Assembly (NCBI RefSeq): GCF_042100115.1
Contig: NC_091273.1
Span: 1,922,001-1,986,000, forward strand
Direction of reading: 5' to 3'
DNA: 64,000 nt
Source: Alternaria dauci
Lineage: Eukaryota; Ascomycota; Dothideomycetes; Pleosporales; Pleosporaceae
Part shown: positions 1 to 11,385 of the stretch, piece by piece
How the letters are laid out: each line of letters opens with the position of its first letter
Position numbering within the stretch: position 1 is the stretch's first letter
Notes under the pieces: model-generated
The model's input: only the letters and a program-made list of their open reading frames with translations
The model's database searches: none
Told to the model about the DNA's origin: nothing
Translations under genes and position numbers: made by a program

Positions 1-922
1 AGGCGAAAAACCGTTTATCAACCCCCTGGATACAGCATTGCACAACATGGGTGCAATGGCAGGAGGGTGAGATTTAGTATTCCAACGCCCTGCACTAGTC
101 GGGCGAAGAAGAATAACAGGGGGAAATGTTCGTCTAGAACGCCCAACGGGCGGGTAAACACGTACCGGGACTAGTATCCCAATGGGACCCTCGATCCCGC
201 ATCCTTCGTGGCCGAAGGATGTAAATGGGCTTTCGGACCTTCCTTCTTTACCACGTGTTGCGGGCTACAGTATGTTCTCTGCGGCTCTCGCACTATGCTT
301 ACGCGAAAGGGAAAGTTTTGAGTCTGTAGTCAGTGGTACAGCATGTAGGGTCCTCTCGTCACTCCGCGGACACGGTATGGATGTACAATCTGGCCTATGG
401 TATCCTCGCAGAAAATGGGGCTAGATGGTATTACCACCAGGCACTATCTATTCAGGCACCCCGCTAATTGCAAGCCATTTTAGTGCTGAGTGCAAACGAC
501 AGACCGTAGAATTGGTTCCTGGGCGAAAGCTGCACGCATCTTGACACCATGTGGGGCTGCGCATGCCGGCAGCAAATACCTTGTCGAGACAGAACTCACT
601 TTATGGATGTCAGCTTGTAAAACCGCAGAGACGGTCACACACGTACATCCTTGTGCTTTGGCAGAACGTAAGAGACAAGACTTCCGTTTTACCAACCCAA
701 TCAAGGGATCACATTACAGACTAAACACTTATTAACTACTACTACACATGATGGCGTTAAGCCAAGCGACTTTCGAGAGGGTATAGACCAAAACAAGAAA
801 GCAAAGTATCATCATCCAGTAACATCCACACCGTGGCATATCATCTTCATCTGACCCCTCTAAATCCCCATATATCCAGCCCTCTTCCACCTCTCTCTCT
901 CTCTCTCTCATAGCAGACCCAT
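1..922. other. Left-edge stretch without a supported gene
   Basis: The open frames here are short, lack ATG starts or have no recognisable composition. No splice-linked coding model could be built. The right part is the 3' flank of the PhoD-like gene and holds a short CT dinucleotide run. Confidence 0.5.
891..909. repeat. (CT)n microsatellite
   Basis: About nine and a half perfect CT units lie just past the stop codon of the minus-strand PhoD-like gene, in its probable 3' UTR. Confidence 0.9.
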
Positions 923-3175
923 CTACCACTTCGCATCCCGATCCGCATAAGCCGAGCAATCCAACGCCGGAATGCTAAAACCATACCCATCCGTCCTGCC
1001 CTCTCGATCCTGGTTGCTAATCTCCACTCTGAGAGTAACATCCAACCCATACGGTCCACACAGACCAGAAGGAACAATACCGCCAGCAGCAGGATGCTGC
1101 GTACCAGCCTTCTCCTCACCAATATGGAAACCCAAACGCATATTATCCTTCTTGCCAGGCGCAGCAGAGACCTTGGACGTAGCGGTATTATTGGTGTTGA
1201 TGGACGGGGCGGAGCCAGGAGGTACGCCGAGGGATGAGGGGGTAGGAATAGCGGATTCGCAGATGATGGCGTAGTTGCGGGACGGCATAGTGGCGTGGTT
1301 CGCGGCAGAGGTCTTGGGCTCAATCTTTCCGTCCTTGCCGTCGCCGTTGATCTGCGCGGTAGAGGTACCGTTTGTTGCGTTGACGCCGTCGGGCAGGGCT
1401 GGGTCGCGGTCGAAGATCTCGAGGAGCGTCTCATCTGTTTCCTTGTCGAGATGGTGAATCTTGTTTCGGCGGGCGAGCAGGTTTGCGACGGCTTGTGGTG
1501 GGGGCTTGTTGGTAATGGCGGAGCTGATGATGTTGGGCATGTAGCGGTGGTCTGCTTCGGCGGGGATCTGGTGCGCCTTGGGGTTGGTGTAGAATCGCCC
1601 AATGGCTCCTAGGTGTACGTCTCCACCGAGAATGGTGACACGTACGGAGAACTTCTTGGAGAAAGCCTGCAGACTGTGCATGAGGTTACGACGCTCCTCC
1701 TTGTGTTGGCGCGCAGTGTAATGATCATCCAAGTCGTCGAGCAAATCGACTTTGCCGTCGAATTGGTTGAAGAAGCCTCCAGCGAAGCCAAAGCGCTTGT
1801 TCAGAAATTTGATGGGCGCAATCAGGGGCGACTGCAGGATGTTCTCGAGCCAGATCAAACGGGGGTAGGCGATAGGGACACCAAGCAGCAAGATCATGTG
1901 CTTGAGCTCTGGGTTCGCAGTGAACTCAGCATCCAGACGATCGAAGAGCATCTTGTAAGTCTCGGGGTAGTTGACCTGATGCCTCGTACGCTCTGTTCGT
2001 GCATCAATACCAGCAAAGGCAATGCGTGCACCAAGCTGGCAGAAGATACTGCGGCTACGTTCCTCAACATATGGGCCAGGCTTTGAGCCTATGAGATATG
2101 ACGGGTCGCCCTCATCGTTGGTCATGACGAAAGTGTTTTGCACCTGCGCGGGATCGGCGGGCGTCGTTCCTTTGCCCTGACCGCTGACATCGGTCGTCTG
2201 CGGCGCATCGGTCGTGAAGGTGCTCTTTGGAGGAGCAAGGTGATGCTGGAAGAGGAGGTAGTACTTGTGCGCAACACCACCAATGCCCCGAAAGACGGCG
2301 CAGTTCATGAAGTGGTCGGTGTATGAGCCAAAGCCATCGATGATGTCGTGGTCATCCCATATGTTTACCTGAGGGATTTGGCTGTTGGCAGTGGAAAAGG
2401 GCGCGTGGCTGTACCACCTGACATAGTTCTTGTAGTAGTACTCGTCGCAGTCGGCGCGCATTTGCTGGCCAAAGGGAAATTCGCGTCGCTTGTGGGGGCT
2501 GTGGATATCGGTCCAGGGCTTGAGTGGGCCGTCTACTCGCACTCCATCGTTGTAGATCTGGTCGCCTCCTCCGATCATGACGTGAAAGGGTCGCTGTTCG
2601 TGCATGCGTAGGACATCGTTCCACAGTACAGGCCCAGACCAGACGTCCATGTCAGTGCCCACACTGAAGCCGTTGCAGGAGTGGAACATGATGCGCATCG
2701 ACTGGGTAATCGAGGGTATGACGAAGTTCTGGGGCTTCTCCTGCTTATGACTGTCTGTAAACTTGAGGCTCTGGATATCGTAGCGCCATCTTGACTCGAA
2801 CGGCTGCATCGGCGCATCGATGCGAAAGCGCCAGAAGGCTCTCCTGCCGTCTTCATACAGCTTCTCGCCGGGAAAGGTGCGCGCGTCTACGTTGAACCTC
2901 GCGTCACCAATGCTCCTGTCGACGGGGCCAGCTGGCGAGAGTACAAGCTGGGGGTTCGACTGTGCCTCGTTGGGGTTCTGTTGCCCAGGCGTGGTAACAA
3001 TCAAGACACTGCCATGCCAGACGGGCTGCCCAGGCTGCGGATAGCTGGTGCGTCTGTAGTTGAGGAGCGGTCCCATGATGACATCCGCCGCGCCCGAGGT
3101 GCGGATGACCTGAGGCCCAGTCCCAATGCCTACCACGCCACTGGGGTCGTCATGTTGTTGGTATTGGGCGGCCAT
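923..3175 (-). CDS. PhoD-like metallophosphatase domain protein
   Basis: Single-exon protein of about 750 residues. The start is the ATG at 3175 (MAAQYQQ...); the frame stays open upstream but only with non-ATG codons. Metal-binding motifs typical of PhoD-like calcineurin-fold phosphatases are visible: GGGDQIYNDG, the strong NIWDDHDIIDGFGSY block, and GGDVHLGAIGRF near the end of the catalytic core. A low-complexity stretch rich in N, G, T and S follows, then a short folded C-terminus ending ...DRDAKW. No signal peptide or membrane segment is seen, so a cytosolic or nuclear location is likely. The family removes phosphate from phosphodiesters or monoesters; the substrate of these long fungal members is not known to me. 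The domain call is secure, the exact function is not. Confidence 0.85.
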   Translation of the reverse strand: MAAQYQQHDDPSGVVGIGTGPQVIRTSGAADVIMGPLLNYRRTSYPQPGQPVWHGSVLIVTTPGQQNPNEAQSNPQLVLSPAGPVDRSIGDARFNVDARTFPGEKLYEDGRRAFWRFRIDAPMQPFESRWRYDIQSLKFTDSHKQEKPQNFVIPSITQSMRIMFHSCNGFSVGTDMDVWSGPVLWNDVLRMHEQRPFHVMIGGGDQIYNDGVRVDGPLKPWTDIHSPHKRREFPFGQQMRADCDEYYYKNYVRWYSHAPFSTANSQIPQVNIWDDHDIIDGFGSYTDHFMNCAVFRGIGGVAHKYYLLFQHHLAPPKSTFTTDAPQTTDVSGQGKGTTPADPAQVQNTFVMTNDEGDPSYLIGSKPGPYVEERSRSIFCQLGARIAFAGIDARTERTRHQVNYPETYKMLFDRLDAEFTANPELKHMILLLGVPIAYPRLIWLENILQSPLIAPIKFLNKRFGFAGGFFNQFDGKVDLLDDLDDHYTARQHKEERRNLMHSLQAFSKKFSVRVTILGGDVHLGAIGRFYTNPKAHQIPAEADHRYMPNIISSAITNKPPPQAVANLLARRNKIHHLDKETDETLLEIFDRDPALPDGVNATNGTSTAQINGDGKDGKIEPKTSAANHATMPSRNYAIICESAIPTPSSLGVPPGSAPSINTNNTATSKVSAAPGKKDNMRLGFHIGEEKAGTQHPAAGGIVPSGLCGPYGLDVTLRVEISNQDREGRTDGYGFSIPALDCSAYADRDAKW

Positions 3176-4366
3176 GATAGTAGCGGGTCGCGAGCGATGT
3201 TGGATAGCGAGAGGAAAGCCGAAGTATATGTGTAGACGCGTCGAATATGTGTACAAGTCTGCCTTTCGGTCAGCTTACTGAGTCAACCAAGCCACGCGGG
3301 AACCTACAATGGCAATGCGCTCAGGGTCCAGCAGTCGATCGAGCTCAGGCGCAGACACGATGCGCGCCGCTACTAAATGTCGCGTTCCTGTCGCGATTGA
3401 AGCAATTGCACGTCTATTTGCTGAGAGCGCGTGTAATACGGAAACAATGCAAGGCGGGAGAGCGTAAGGATTTCAGGAAAGGCTGGGGCCAAAACGAAAG
3501 CGCCTCCTAGGCTCAAAGTCTTGAAAGTTGTTGTGCCTGTGATTGATGGCACAAGGCACGGCAGGGATAGATGCCGCTAGCCGGATGGGCCATGACATCC
3601 TCGACCCTTCCGCGCTGCAGCACATCTCACACACAGGGAATCTATCCCGATCTTCTGCATGGTCTGACACGCACTCTCCAATCCTGGCAAGCCCATGTGT
3701 CAGTCTTCTCGCACAGCCTATCTTCTGCTTCCGACTCTTGCATCCAATCTCGCGGAATCTATGAGCTCATTATCTCCTTTCGCGCCACAAGCTACCCAAC
3801 CAAGCTTTCAAAGCACGCGCCAAGCACACGCTATCTATGCCAAGCATCGCATATGACGATGATCAATGGCTGAGGTGTGGCTGCCAGTCCACTCATAATT
3901 TCCACATGGTAAGCTGCCACACGGAGACCCAACAGGGCTGCGCCATTGTGGCAGTGGATGACGGTGACATGAGGGGCCAAGCGGCTCTGCCTGTCCACGA
4001 ATGTGGTTTTGATCAGGTAGCATTACAGTATTGTACCACGACTCTTCTGCATCGCCTCAGGTGAACATCGAACGAGCAGATAGTCCCTATCCCTATCAAC
4101 CCATCTCTTGTATTGCGTTCTCCTGTGTATCATGTTGCGGTGAGTCCATTGTAGTGATCTGCGATGCTTGCGTCAACCGTCTTCGTAAGTTTTTACATTG
4201 CTGCTACGGGCCGACTGATGGGCTTTGTGTCATGTGATCATGCGTGCTGTTGGTGACATGTAGATTTATCCACGAGCATATGCTCATGCCAACGCCGTTT
4301 GTGCTGCTTATTTCGCAATATCAATAATTCCCATTCATAAACAACCCCCGACGGCATCTGGCGATA
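3176..4366. other. Intergenic, PhoD-like 5' flank to NBP35 3' flank
   Basis: No coding model is supported in these 1.2 kb. It should contain the promoter of the minus-strand PhoD-like gene and the 3' UTR of NBP35. Short open frames here lack family resemblance. Confidence 0.5.
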
Positions 4367-5464
4367 TCAGACTTCCTCGTCGTCCACAGGCAACACCTCT
4401 TCCCTACTCAACCCAATCTGCTCCCCAACTCTCCTGACAACCTCTTTGATAGCAGCACATGCCGGACTGTCCGGATACGCCGTCAGGAAACTCTCTCCAA
4501 AATCACATGCCATGCCTATCCTGGGGTCCAGTGGCACCTTGCCCAAGAAAGGTATATTTTCATCCTTGGCCAGCCTCGCCGCACCACCTGTGCTAGCTCT
4601 GAATATCTGAGACTCATGTTTGCAACCTGGGCATACAAATCCGCTCATATTCTCCACAATGCCCAGTATAGGTATGCCGGCTTTCCGGCAGAAATCAATC
4701 TCCTTCCTAACATCGAGGAGCGAGACTTCTTGGGGTGTGGAAACGAGCACTGCGCCGTCAACGCCGCTGGCTTTGAGGAACGAGTTTACGGAGAGATGTT
4801 CGTCGGATGTGCCCGGTGGTGTGTCGACGATGAGAAAGTCTAGTTCCCCCCAAGTGACGTCCATGAGGAATTTCTTGATGAGACCGTTCTTCTTTGCGCC
4901 TCGCCATATTACTGCATCGTCGCGGTTTGGTAGCATGAACTGTACGCTCATGACGCCGAGGTTCTCGCTGACCCATACGGGTTCCCATCCTTCTCCGCTG
5001 ACGTGTATTGTCTCTTCTTCCACACCCATCATCTTTGGTATGCTGGGCCCGCAGATGTCTGTGTCCATGAGCCCGACGGTCGATGACGGATTCGATGCGA
5101 AGCCATGCGATAACATTGTGCTGAAGGTAGACTTTCCGACGCCGCCTTTACCGGAGAGGACGAGGATCTTGTGCTTTACCGACGAGAGTCGTGCGGTTAT
5201 GAGGGGTATGTCGGGATCGGGGCCTTTGGGCGTGGAGGCGCATATCGCCTGGTTGGGACATCCTGCGCATGAATCTGCTTTACCGGCTGTGAGAGATTCG
5301 GGACCAGGGCAGTGTTCTGTCGCAACTATGTCAGTATGGTGCTTTCGCCAAGTTGCGAAAAGAGGCGGGGCAAACGTACCTGGCTCAGGCGCAACGAGTT
5401 TGGGCGCGGCCTTGAGTGGCGCTTCGAAATCAACCTGTACTGGCTCTTCTAGGGACGGCGCCAT
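4367..5464 (-). CDS. NBP35: Cytosolic Fe-S cluster assembly factor NBP35 (P-loop ATPase)
   Basis: NBP35 is the scaffold ATPase of the cytosolic iron-sulfur assembly pathway, working with CFD1. Exons are 5380-5464 and 4367-5316, with a 63 bp intron (5317-5379, GTACGT...GACAG). Splicing gives 344 residues and the family-typical junction [11 protein letters not shown]. The N-terminal cluster ligands are C31, C45, C48 and C54. The P-loop GKGGVGKST follows at about 84-92, then [10 protein letters not shown] and a CPGC motif ([10 protein letters not shown]) that binds the bridging cluster. Length matches the family. The intron is a multiple of three and has no stop, so an unspliced reading adds 21 residues directly before the first ligand cysteine; conservation shows the spliced form is the main product. 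Confidence 0.96.
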   Translation of the reverse strand: MAPSLEEPVQVDFEAPLKAAPKLVAPEPGTFAPPLFATWRKHHTDIVATEHCPGPESLTAGKADSCAGCPNQAICASTPKGPDPDIPLITARLSSVKHKILVLSGKGGVGKSTFSTMLSHGFASNPSSTVGLMDTDICGPSIPKMMGVEEETIHVSGEGWEPVWVSENLGVMSVQFMLPNRDDAVIWRGAKKNGLIKKFLMDVTWGELDFLIVDTPPGTSDEHLSVNSFLKASGVDGAVLVSTPQEVSLLDVRKEIDFCRKAGIPILGIVENMSGFVCPGCKHESQIFRASTGGAARLAKDENIPFLGKVPLDPRIGMACDFGESFLTAYPDSPACAAIKEVVRRVGEQIGLSREEVLPVDDEEV

Positions 5465-5858
5465 GGTGTGTGAATGTGATTAGGGTGGTTGTGGGTAAAG
5501 ACTACATTGTTGCGTGCTGAGGGAAAGTCCCAGAGGCTTGATAATCAACATTCGTGATAGGGCTGTAATGCTTGGCATTTTGCCCCACGGTCTCGTCCGA
5601 CTTTCGGCACCCACGACCAGGGCGCGCATTCCGTGCGGCTCCACCGGCCAGCGTGATCTTACTGGCGAAAGTAGTCGTCCATCGTTCCTATTCGGAAGCT
5701 AATGGCTTAAATCAAGAGGACATAATCACAACCCAAATGCTCAGGCGCTTCTGACGTCTGAAGTGAGGTGTCTATTCATGCAAGCTATGCTCGTCTAATT
5801 TACGTTATAATCATCCCCGTTTGCTTGGAAACTATCCACAGTCCAAGTCGCGAGACAT
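5465..5858. other. Intergenic, NBP35 promoter and UBA1 3' flank
   Basis: About 390 bp between two minus-strand genes. No gene is seen. It must contain the NBP35 promoter and 5' UTR and the UBA1 3' UTR. Confidence 0.6.
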
Positions 5859-8800
5859 CTACTTCAACTTGACCATCACATACGGGATCTCAACATCCTC
5901 CTCCTTCTGGTCCTCGGCCGTAATCTCGAAGATGACGTTCTTCTGGTGCTCGGGTACTGGCTTCTTGCTGACGTGCTCGACAAGCTTGCTCATACTGTAA
6001 TTTGTTAGTGTCTGCGTATAGAAAGGGAGTTGGAGAGACTTACGTGAGGGGCATCCTATCCTTCAATTTGGCGGGAGGATAGAATGATGCATAGAGCAAA
6101 CTAACACCAGAGCTGATCATCTGGATCGACAGACCCTTCTTCTCAAAGTGGTCTACAAAGTCCTTGAGGGGAATGTCATCCACCTCAAAACGATCCCACA
6201 GCTTGTCGATCGTTACTTCACCGTCGTGCCCCTGGTATGTACCCTTCGGGCTTGCAATTGGTTCGCTGAAACCGAAGAACGGCAGCGCCAAGTTGATGAA
6301 GCCGTTCTTGTATTGCTCGATATCCGTCTTGCCGTCAATGATCTTGTACAGTTCAAGGTTGACGAGACCAGTCACCAAGGCTGTAGTGGTAGCGATGGCC
6401 GGAATAATCTTACCGGCAATGAACTTGGTCTTGTGACGGTCCGCTTGCTCAATCTTGTAGTTCTCGGCACGAAGGTTGCTGGCAGCAGTGATGAAGTCAA
6501 TGTGGTGGTTAGAGTCATCATCCTTCTCGAACTCGACAGGCTCAAGCTTGAATCCAGCGAGAGACTTTGGTGCCGGAAGTTGCTTGATGATGCTATCAAG
6601 CGACTCGTTATCGTTGTCACCACCCTGGTTGGCATTCGGGTCAGGCTCCTTCTCGTCGGCCTGAATCTTCACAGTAGGATCAGGCTGGAAGTCGGGAACG
6701 ATCATATCGTTGAGAACTTCAAGGTAGTGCTCTTTTGACGCATTCGGCTTGATACCGTAGTTGAACGCATGCAGGGTGGCGGCAGCTTCCACGTAGGTAA
6801 AGTGTGTTGGGTTTGAAGAATCAAACTTTGATGGGTCTGGCGCGCGCTTCGGTCCTGACCAGAATGGCTGACCGGAGCCGGTCTTGGAGTCCTTGGGGAA
6901 GTTGTACAGCAACTGCGCTATCGCGTGGTTGTAGTTCTTTTCGAATTGATGGCGGGCCCAAATGATGCAGTCGTCAAAGGATAACGGCTTCTCGGTGACC
7001 AAGAAATCCCGCAGAGTCTCCAGAGTCTGCTTTTCGTTACCAGACTGCTTCAGCGATGCGCCAAGATAGTCGGGTTGCGTCAAGTAGAGGTTAACGATCT
7101 CCGGACCCTTGACGAATAACGAATCAAAGGACTCTCGCGCCCAGGCGATAGTGTGCTCGATTCGGTTAGGGAAACTCCTAAGTGTGCACATAGGGAAGGA
7201 CTTCTCGGGAGGATCTTGCGACGAAGAGTAAGACTCCGTGATAAATGGCAGAACCACCTGGGTGTTGCCCTTGGTGCCAAGAGTACCACTGTCAAGCAGA
7301 GGCTTGCGGAAGAACACACACCGTCGGTCAACATATGTGCGCGCTTCTACGTTATCCAGTGCGTTTGTTACACCGTCCAGAGAATTCCAGAACTCTTCGT
7401 TGAAGATGTGTTCAGTCTCCGGGCCAACCTTGTCCTGAAGTGTCACAATCTTTCCGCTGAGATCAGGGTTCATGACCTGGACAGCCTTTGCTGCAGCGTC
7501 ACTCTTTAGCTTTCCAACATCTGCTGGTCGGAACAAGAACTGTCGGTTCAAATTGCTCTTTTCGATCTGGTCGTTGTCGGTTACGGTAATCTTGCCCTCG
7601 GGGCCAGTTCCAAGACCCATCATGGCCCAGTTCTTGAGCATCTCGCAGCCGATGGCACCCGCACCAACGAGGAACTGCTTGACGTTGCTGAGCTTCTTCT
7701 GGTATTCCTGACCCAGAACGGCGATCTGACCATCATAGCGCGAGCCAATCGGAGCGCACTGCTCTTCCGAACGAGTTGTGGAGGTAGGAATCGACTCTAA
7801 CGAATCGAAGTAGAGGAACTGAACAATAGGGTGGAATTTTCCAGACACAGACTTTAGGACTTCCTGAGCAGCCATACCACCGAAGAACGCGGCGACGGGG
7901 CTGAGGTCACCACGCGCTTGGTAACTGAGCTCCTTGATGAGCTTTTCGTCCAGCTCAACCTTCTCCTCGCCTTCAGCTGCGATCTCTTGGGCAATCTTGA
8001 AAAGCTCATCCGCATCGGCTTCGTGGTGAGGACGTGGGAACTCGCCCTTGTGGAGGTTCGCAAATCTGTGAATGGCCTGGATACCAACGTGCAGCTGTTG
8101 TGGTCGGTCGAACTTGGCGAAGTCGGAGATGAGCAGCTCAGGCTTCTTCAGCTGCTTGCTGAAAGGCTCAAAGTCGATGATCTTGGGCATCTTGACCTGA
8201 ATGAACTGCCCTCCCTTCTTGTACTCTCCCAGGCCAGAAACGTCACCAATAGAGAAAGTATATGGTCCCTTGACCTCGATCTTGCGAGGCGCACAGCCGT
8301 TCAGGCCCTCCATACCCTCAACTTCGGAGAATGTGACCCAGTCGCCATCTTCGAGACCGTGCCTTGTCTCGTCTAGTGCCGACACGATACCCTCCTCATC
8401 GATGCTGGCGATGATGCCGTTGGTTACGTTCTCGCCAGTGGGGTCGCCGATGGTGAAGTTCTTGCCAAAATCGGTGAAGATGGTGCCGAACAGACCGAAT
8501 GTGTCAGTGATGACAATGTAGATGCCATTGTCGTGGCAGTAGTCTGCGATCTTGATCTGGTCGTCGAGCGGCGTATCGGTGAGGACAACGACCTGGAACT
8601 GCTTCAGCTGCGACAGGTCTGACGTCAGATCTTTTCCACTAAATTCCTGCACAGGTGTGTATGGGTTGAGCTCGGAGACGCGGGGCACGGTGACGGAGGC
8701 GCGCGGCTTGCCCACATCGGCGGGAGTAAGGAAGAACTGCGACGATAGATCGGCGAGCGCAGCGGGCTTGGGGTCGTAGAGTGTCAGCGACTTGACACCG

Positions 8801-9015
8801 GCTAGGGCGATGTTCTTCGCAATCTCGACACCGAGACCTCGTAGACCAGCAACGAGGACGTTGGAAGAGCCCATGCGCTTCATGGCCTCATGGCCCAGCA
8901 CGTACAGCTGCCTGCTGTAGAGGGATTCATCGATCTCGCCGTTGTTACCGGAAGATTCTTTGAGTTGTTCGACAGCGGTGGCAGGGCTGTCGACCTGCAT
9001 GTTTTCCTTGAGCAT
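5859..9015 (-). CDS. UBA1: Ubiquitin-activating enzyme E1
   Basis: UBA1 adenylates ubiquitin and transfers it to E2 enzymes, the first step of ubiquitylation. Exons are 6044-9015 and 5859-5994, with a 49 bp intron (GTAAGT...TACAG); the short last exon encodes [11 protein letters not shown]... to ...YVMVKLK and restores the usual E1 C-terminal ubiquitin-fold domain. The product is about 1,035 residues. The inactive adenylation half ([12 protein letters not shown]) comes first, then the active half ([14 protein letters not shown]), then the catalytic-cysteine domain with [10 protein letters not shown] (cysteine near residue 610). The start used is ATG 9015 (MLKENMQVD). An alternative is ATG 9152 spliced by a 152 bp intron to 8994. 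The open frame extends to 9318 without an ATG that fits the family. Confidence 0.96.
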
Positions 9016-9152
9016 GTTAGATGAGAGTCGGAGAAGTGCAAAAGGTAGTGCGGTATAGAGAGTGTAGGAGATGTCGAGTACATGGGTTGCGGATGCGGAG
9101 GCGCAACCCAACAAAGCACTCCTTACTGATCGTCGGGCGAACTTACAGTCAT

Positions 9153-10214
9153 GGCTTTCTCTTTCTTGCTGGGACGAGTGTCCTCGCCGGCGGCTTTCCG
9201 CTTCCCCAGTTTGCCGATTGTCGTAAAGCGTAGGCGCTATCAGGTGTGGCGGTCGCGGGCGCCTGGTTCGAGTCGCGGGGTAGGTAGTGCTGCTGTGTAG
9301 ACTTGTGAAGACGGACAAACGAGATCAACAAGTTCGTCGCTGGGTTGGGTTGAGTATGGAGGGTGTAATTGTAAGCAAGGCAAAAGCGGAGGGCGCAGGA
9401 GGTTATTACGTGAGTACTTGTCACGGCGAAGGTGCTGGAGCTCCACCCTAGCGCCATCCCACTTTAATCTTGGCGCAATCGTCACTTCCGCCTGGAGTTT
9501 GCGCTTCCAGCCAACCCTCGAATTCACGCCATCACCACTGGTGCCTGCTTTTGACTTCGCGACACGACTGCACACCTTATTCACAAACCCTGCAAACTTT
9601 CTTGTTCTTTCTGGCTGGCCAATGAAATATCGCCACTGTACCGCGTCTACCCATCTGTCAAGCAACCACGACTCTAATCACCACGCACAGCTCCACAGAG
9701 ATTCATCCATGGGACTAGCTGAAGACCTTTCTGTGCGCTAGTTGACTGAGCTAGTTACGATGGAAAAGGAAAAGTAGCAATGCCTGCATTATATGTATGG
9801 TTGACTCTAGTGAACATAACACATTAATACAGAACTACCATGTTATGTTCAAGATCACGTTAGAAACCAAGCCTCGTGTTTACAATCGTCTTTGAATTCA
9901 TATTCATTCCATTGCTTTCATATACATCTTTCTACCGTCCCATGTCTCGTGTCCTCGCGCATACGCATTTCCTCATTAATCGCATACGTCGAGAGAGTAA
10001 GAAAAGTAAGCCAAAAACATGACACATTCATCGCTTTGCAGTCGTGAGCGAACTCCGCTGAAAACGCCCAAGTAACGCCAGCAGGGTCATCGTTGTTGAA
10101 GCCCCGTGTACCCATGATAAAACCCACCCATGCCATAAAGGTGTCAGCACAGAGCTAGACACAAGGAGAAAGCGAAAAAGACTTTGTACAGTTTTGAAAA
10201 GTGGCGAGAGATAG
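9153..10214. other. Intergenic, UBA1 promoter region
   Basis: About 1.06 kb with no supported gene. The right half of the E1 open frame (9016-9318) is probably 5' UTR or first intron. The stretch 9740-10200 is relatively A/T-rich. Confidence 0.5.
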
Positions 10215-11385
10215 TCAGTCTTGTGGGACTATCATCTTCTCGACGAGTGGCGTGTTCGGCGTGTGTGGCGGTCTGATGAACTTGCGCTGCCTATATGACT
10301 GTTAGTAAACTGGTCGTAATCCCAAGGCCGCGGATTTACTTACTCGTACTTGTGTAATCACTATACATGTATGATGTTCCACTGACAGTGGTGCTCTTAT
10401 CGTCAACCTTGGCATCGTGTCTCCTCTTCAGGCCCAACGCAAGGGCGAGACCACCAAGTCCAGCCGCGAGACCCAGACCCTTCTTCGAGCCGCTGTGCTT
10501 CTCAGAGCCAGCGCGCGATGGGCGAGAAGGACGACCGGCTCCGTACCAGCGACCTCCGGCAGCAGCGCCACCGCTGTGGTGGTGCTCTTCGATGTAGGTT
10601 TCCTCGTGCGTGTGCTTGCGCTTCTTGCCGAAACCGAAGATGGCGAGGAGGGTGTCGAAGAGAGCGCGGGCGCAGCAGAAGAGGCAGAGAAGGAGGAGTA
10701 GCAATATACCCAGGATGACACCGATGACGATACCGGCAATGGCACCGCCGCTGAGTCCGCTGTTGCTTTCTTCGGTCGGAACGAGGCCGCCGCCTGCTGC
10801 GCCGGTGGGGATGGGTGTCTGGAAGGGGACGGTCGCAGTCGGGGTGCCGGTGTACGTGATGACTACTACGCCTGAGCTAGTTGGTCGCAGAGGAGCAGAT
10901 GGTGATATACCTCCGGAGCTGCCACCAGCAATCAGCGCACATGTGCCGGCGCTCGAAGACAGACAGTAGAAGCCCGAGTCGCAGCAGGTAGAACCGCAGG
11001 GGTTTTGCGACTGGCTACATGTCTGGGTTGCGACAGCGGGGACATAAGTGCTGTAGACTTCGGTTTTGGTGAGGAGACCGACTGTCTCGACGTACGTTGT
11101 CGTATGGTATTGCCAGTAACCGCCTGCTGCTTCTGTGTTTGCTCCAGCAGAGCCGCACTGCGCCTGGTTGCTTGCGTCGGTGTAGCAAGTTGAACCCGAA
11201 GGACAGCATAACCAGCCTCCGTAACCGCAAGGGTTGGCGCAATCTGCCTTTTTGACAAGCATCGACGCATTGTGCAGTTCTGCGAACTCTTCAATGTGGA
11301 CGGGGTATGGCTTTGCGAAAGCTGAGGGCAGGTGTGCCAATGCGACCAGGCCGAGTACGGCGGGGGGAGCACTGAAGAGCCGCAT
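10215..11385 (-). CDS. Secreted cysteine-rich, single-pass membrane protein
   Basis: Probable cell-surface protein of 373 residues; function unknown. Exons are 10340-11385 and 10215-10290, with a 49 bp intron (GTAAAT...ATATAG). The second exon replaces an early stop with a basic/proline tail ending MIVPQD. A signal peptide is clear (MRLFSAPPAVLGLVALAHL, A-rich cleavage region). Two similar cysteine modules follow, NPCGYGGWLCC...C and NPCGSTCCDSGFYC. A Ser/Thr/Pro linker leads to one membrane helix (GGAIAGIVIGVILGILLLLL, then a Cys-rich edge), and a basic cytosolic tail with HTHEETYIEEHHH. The architecture resembles fungal wall sensors, but I see no WSC domain. Exon 2 is inferred from splice signals and phase. 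Confidence 0.8.

Noticed and set aside
490..735. 81-residue open frame at the left edge
   Set aside because: It begins with GTG, has no internal ATG start in a useful place and no recognisable composition.
1613..2086. 157-residue plus-strand open frame
   Set aside because: It is antisense to the conserved core of the PhoD-like gene; a shadow frame.
4620..5483. 287-residue plus-strand open frame
   Set aside because: It lies antisense to NBP35 over its whole length, with composition expected from a reverse shadow.
9215..9290. GGTTCGAGTC-like B-box, possible tRNA gene
   Set aside because: No matching acceptor stem, A-box or cloverleaf can be drawn around it. It lies upstream of UBA1 in GC-rich leader sequence.
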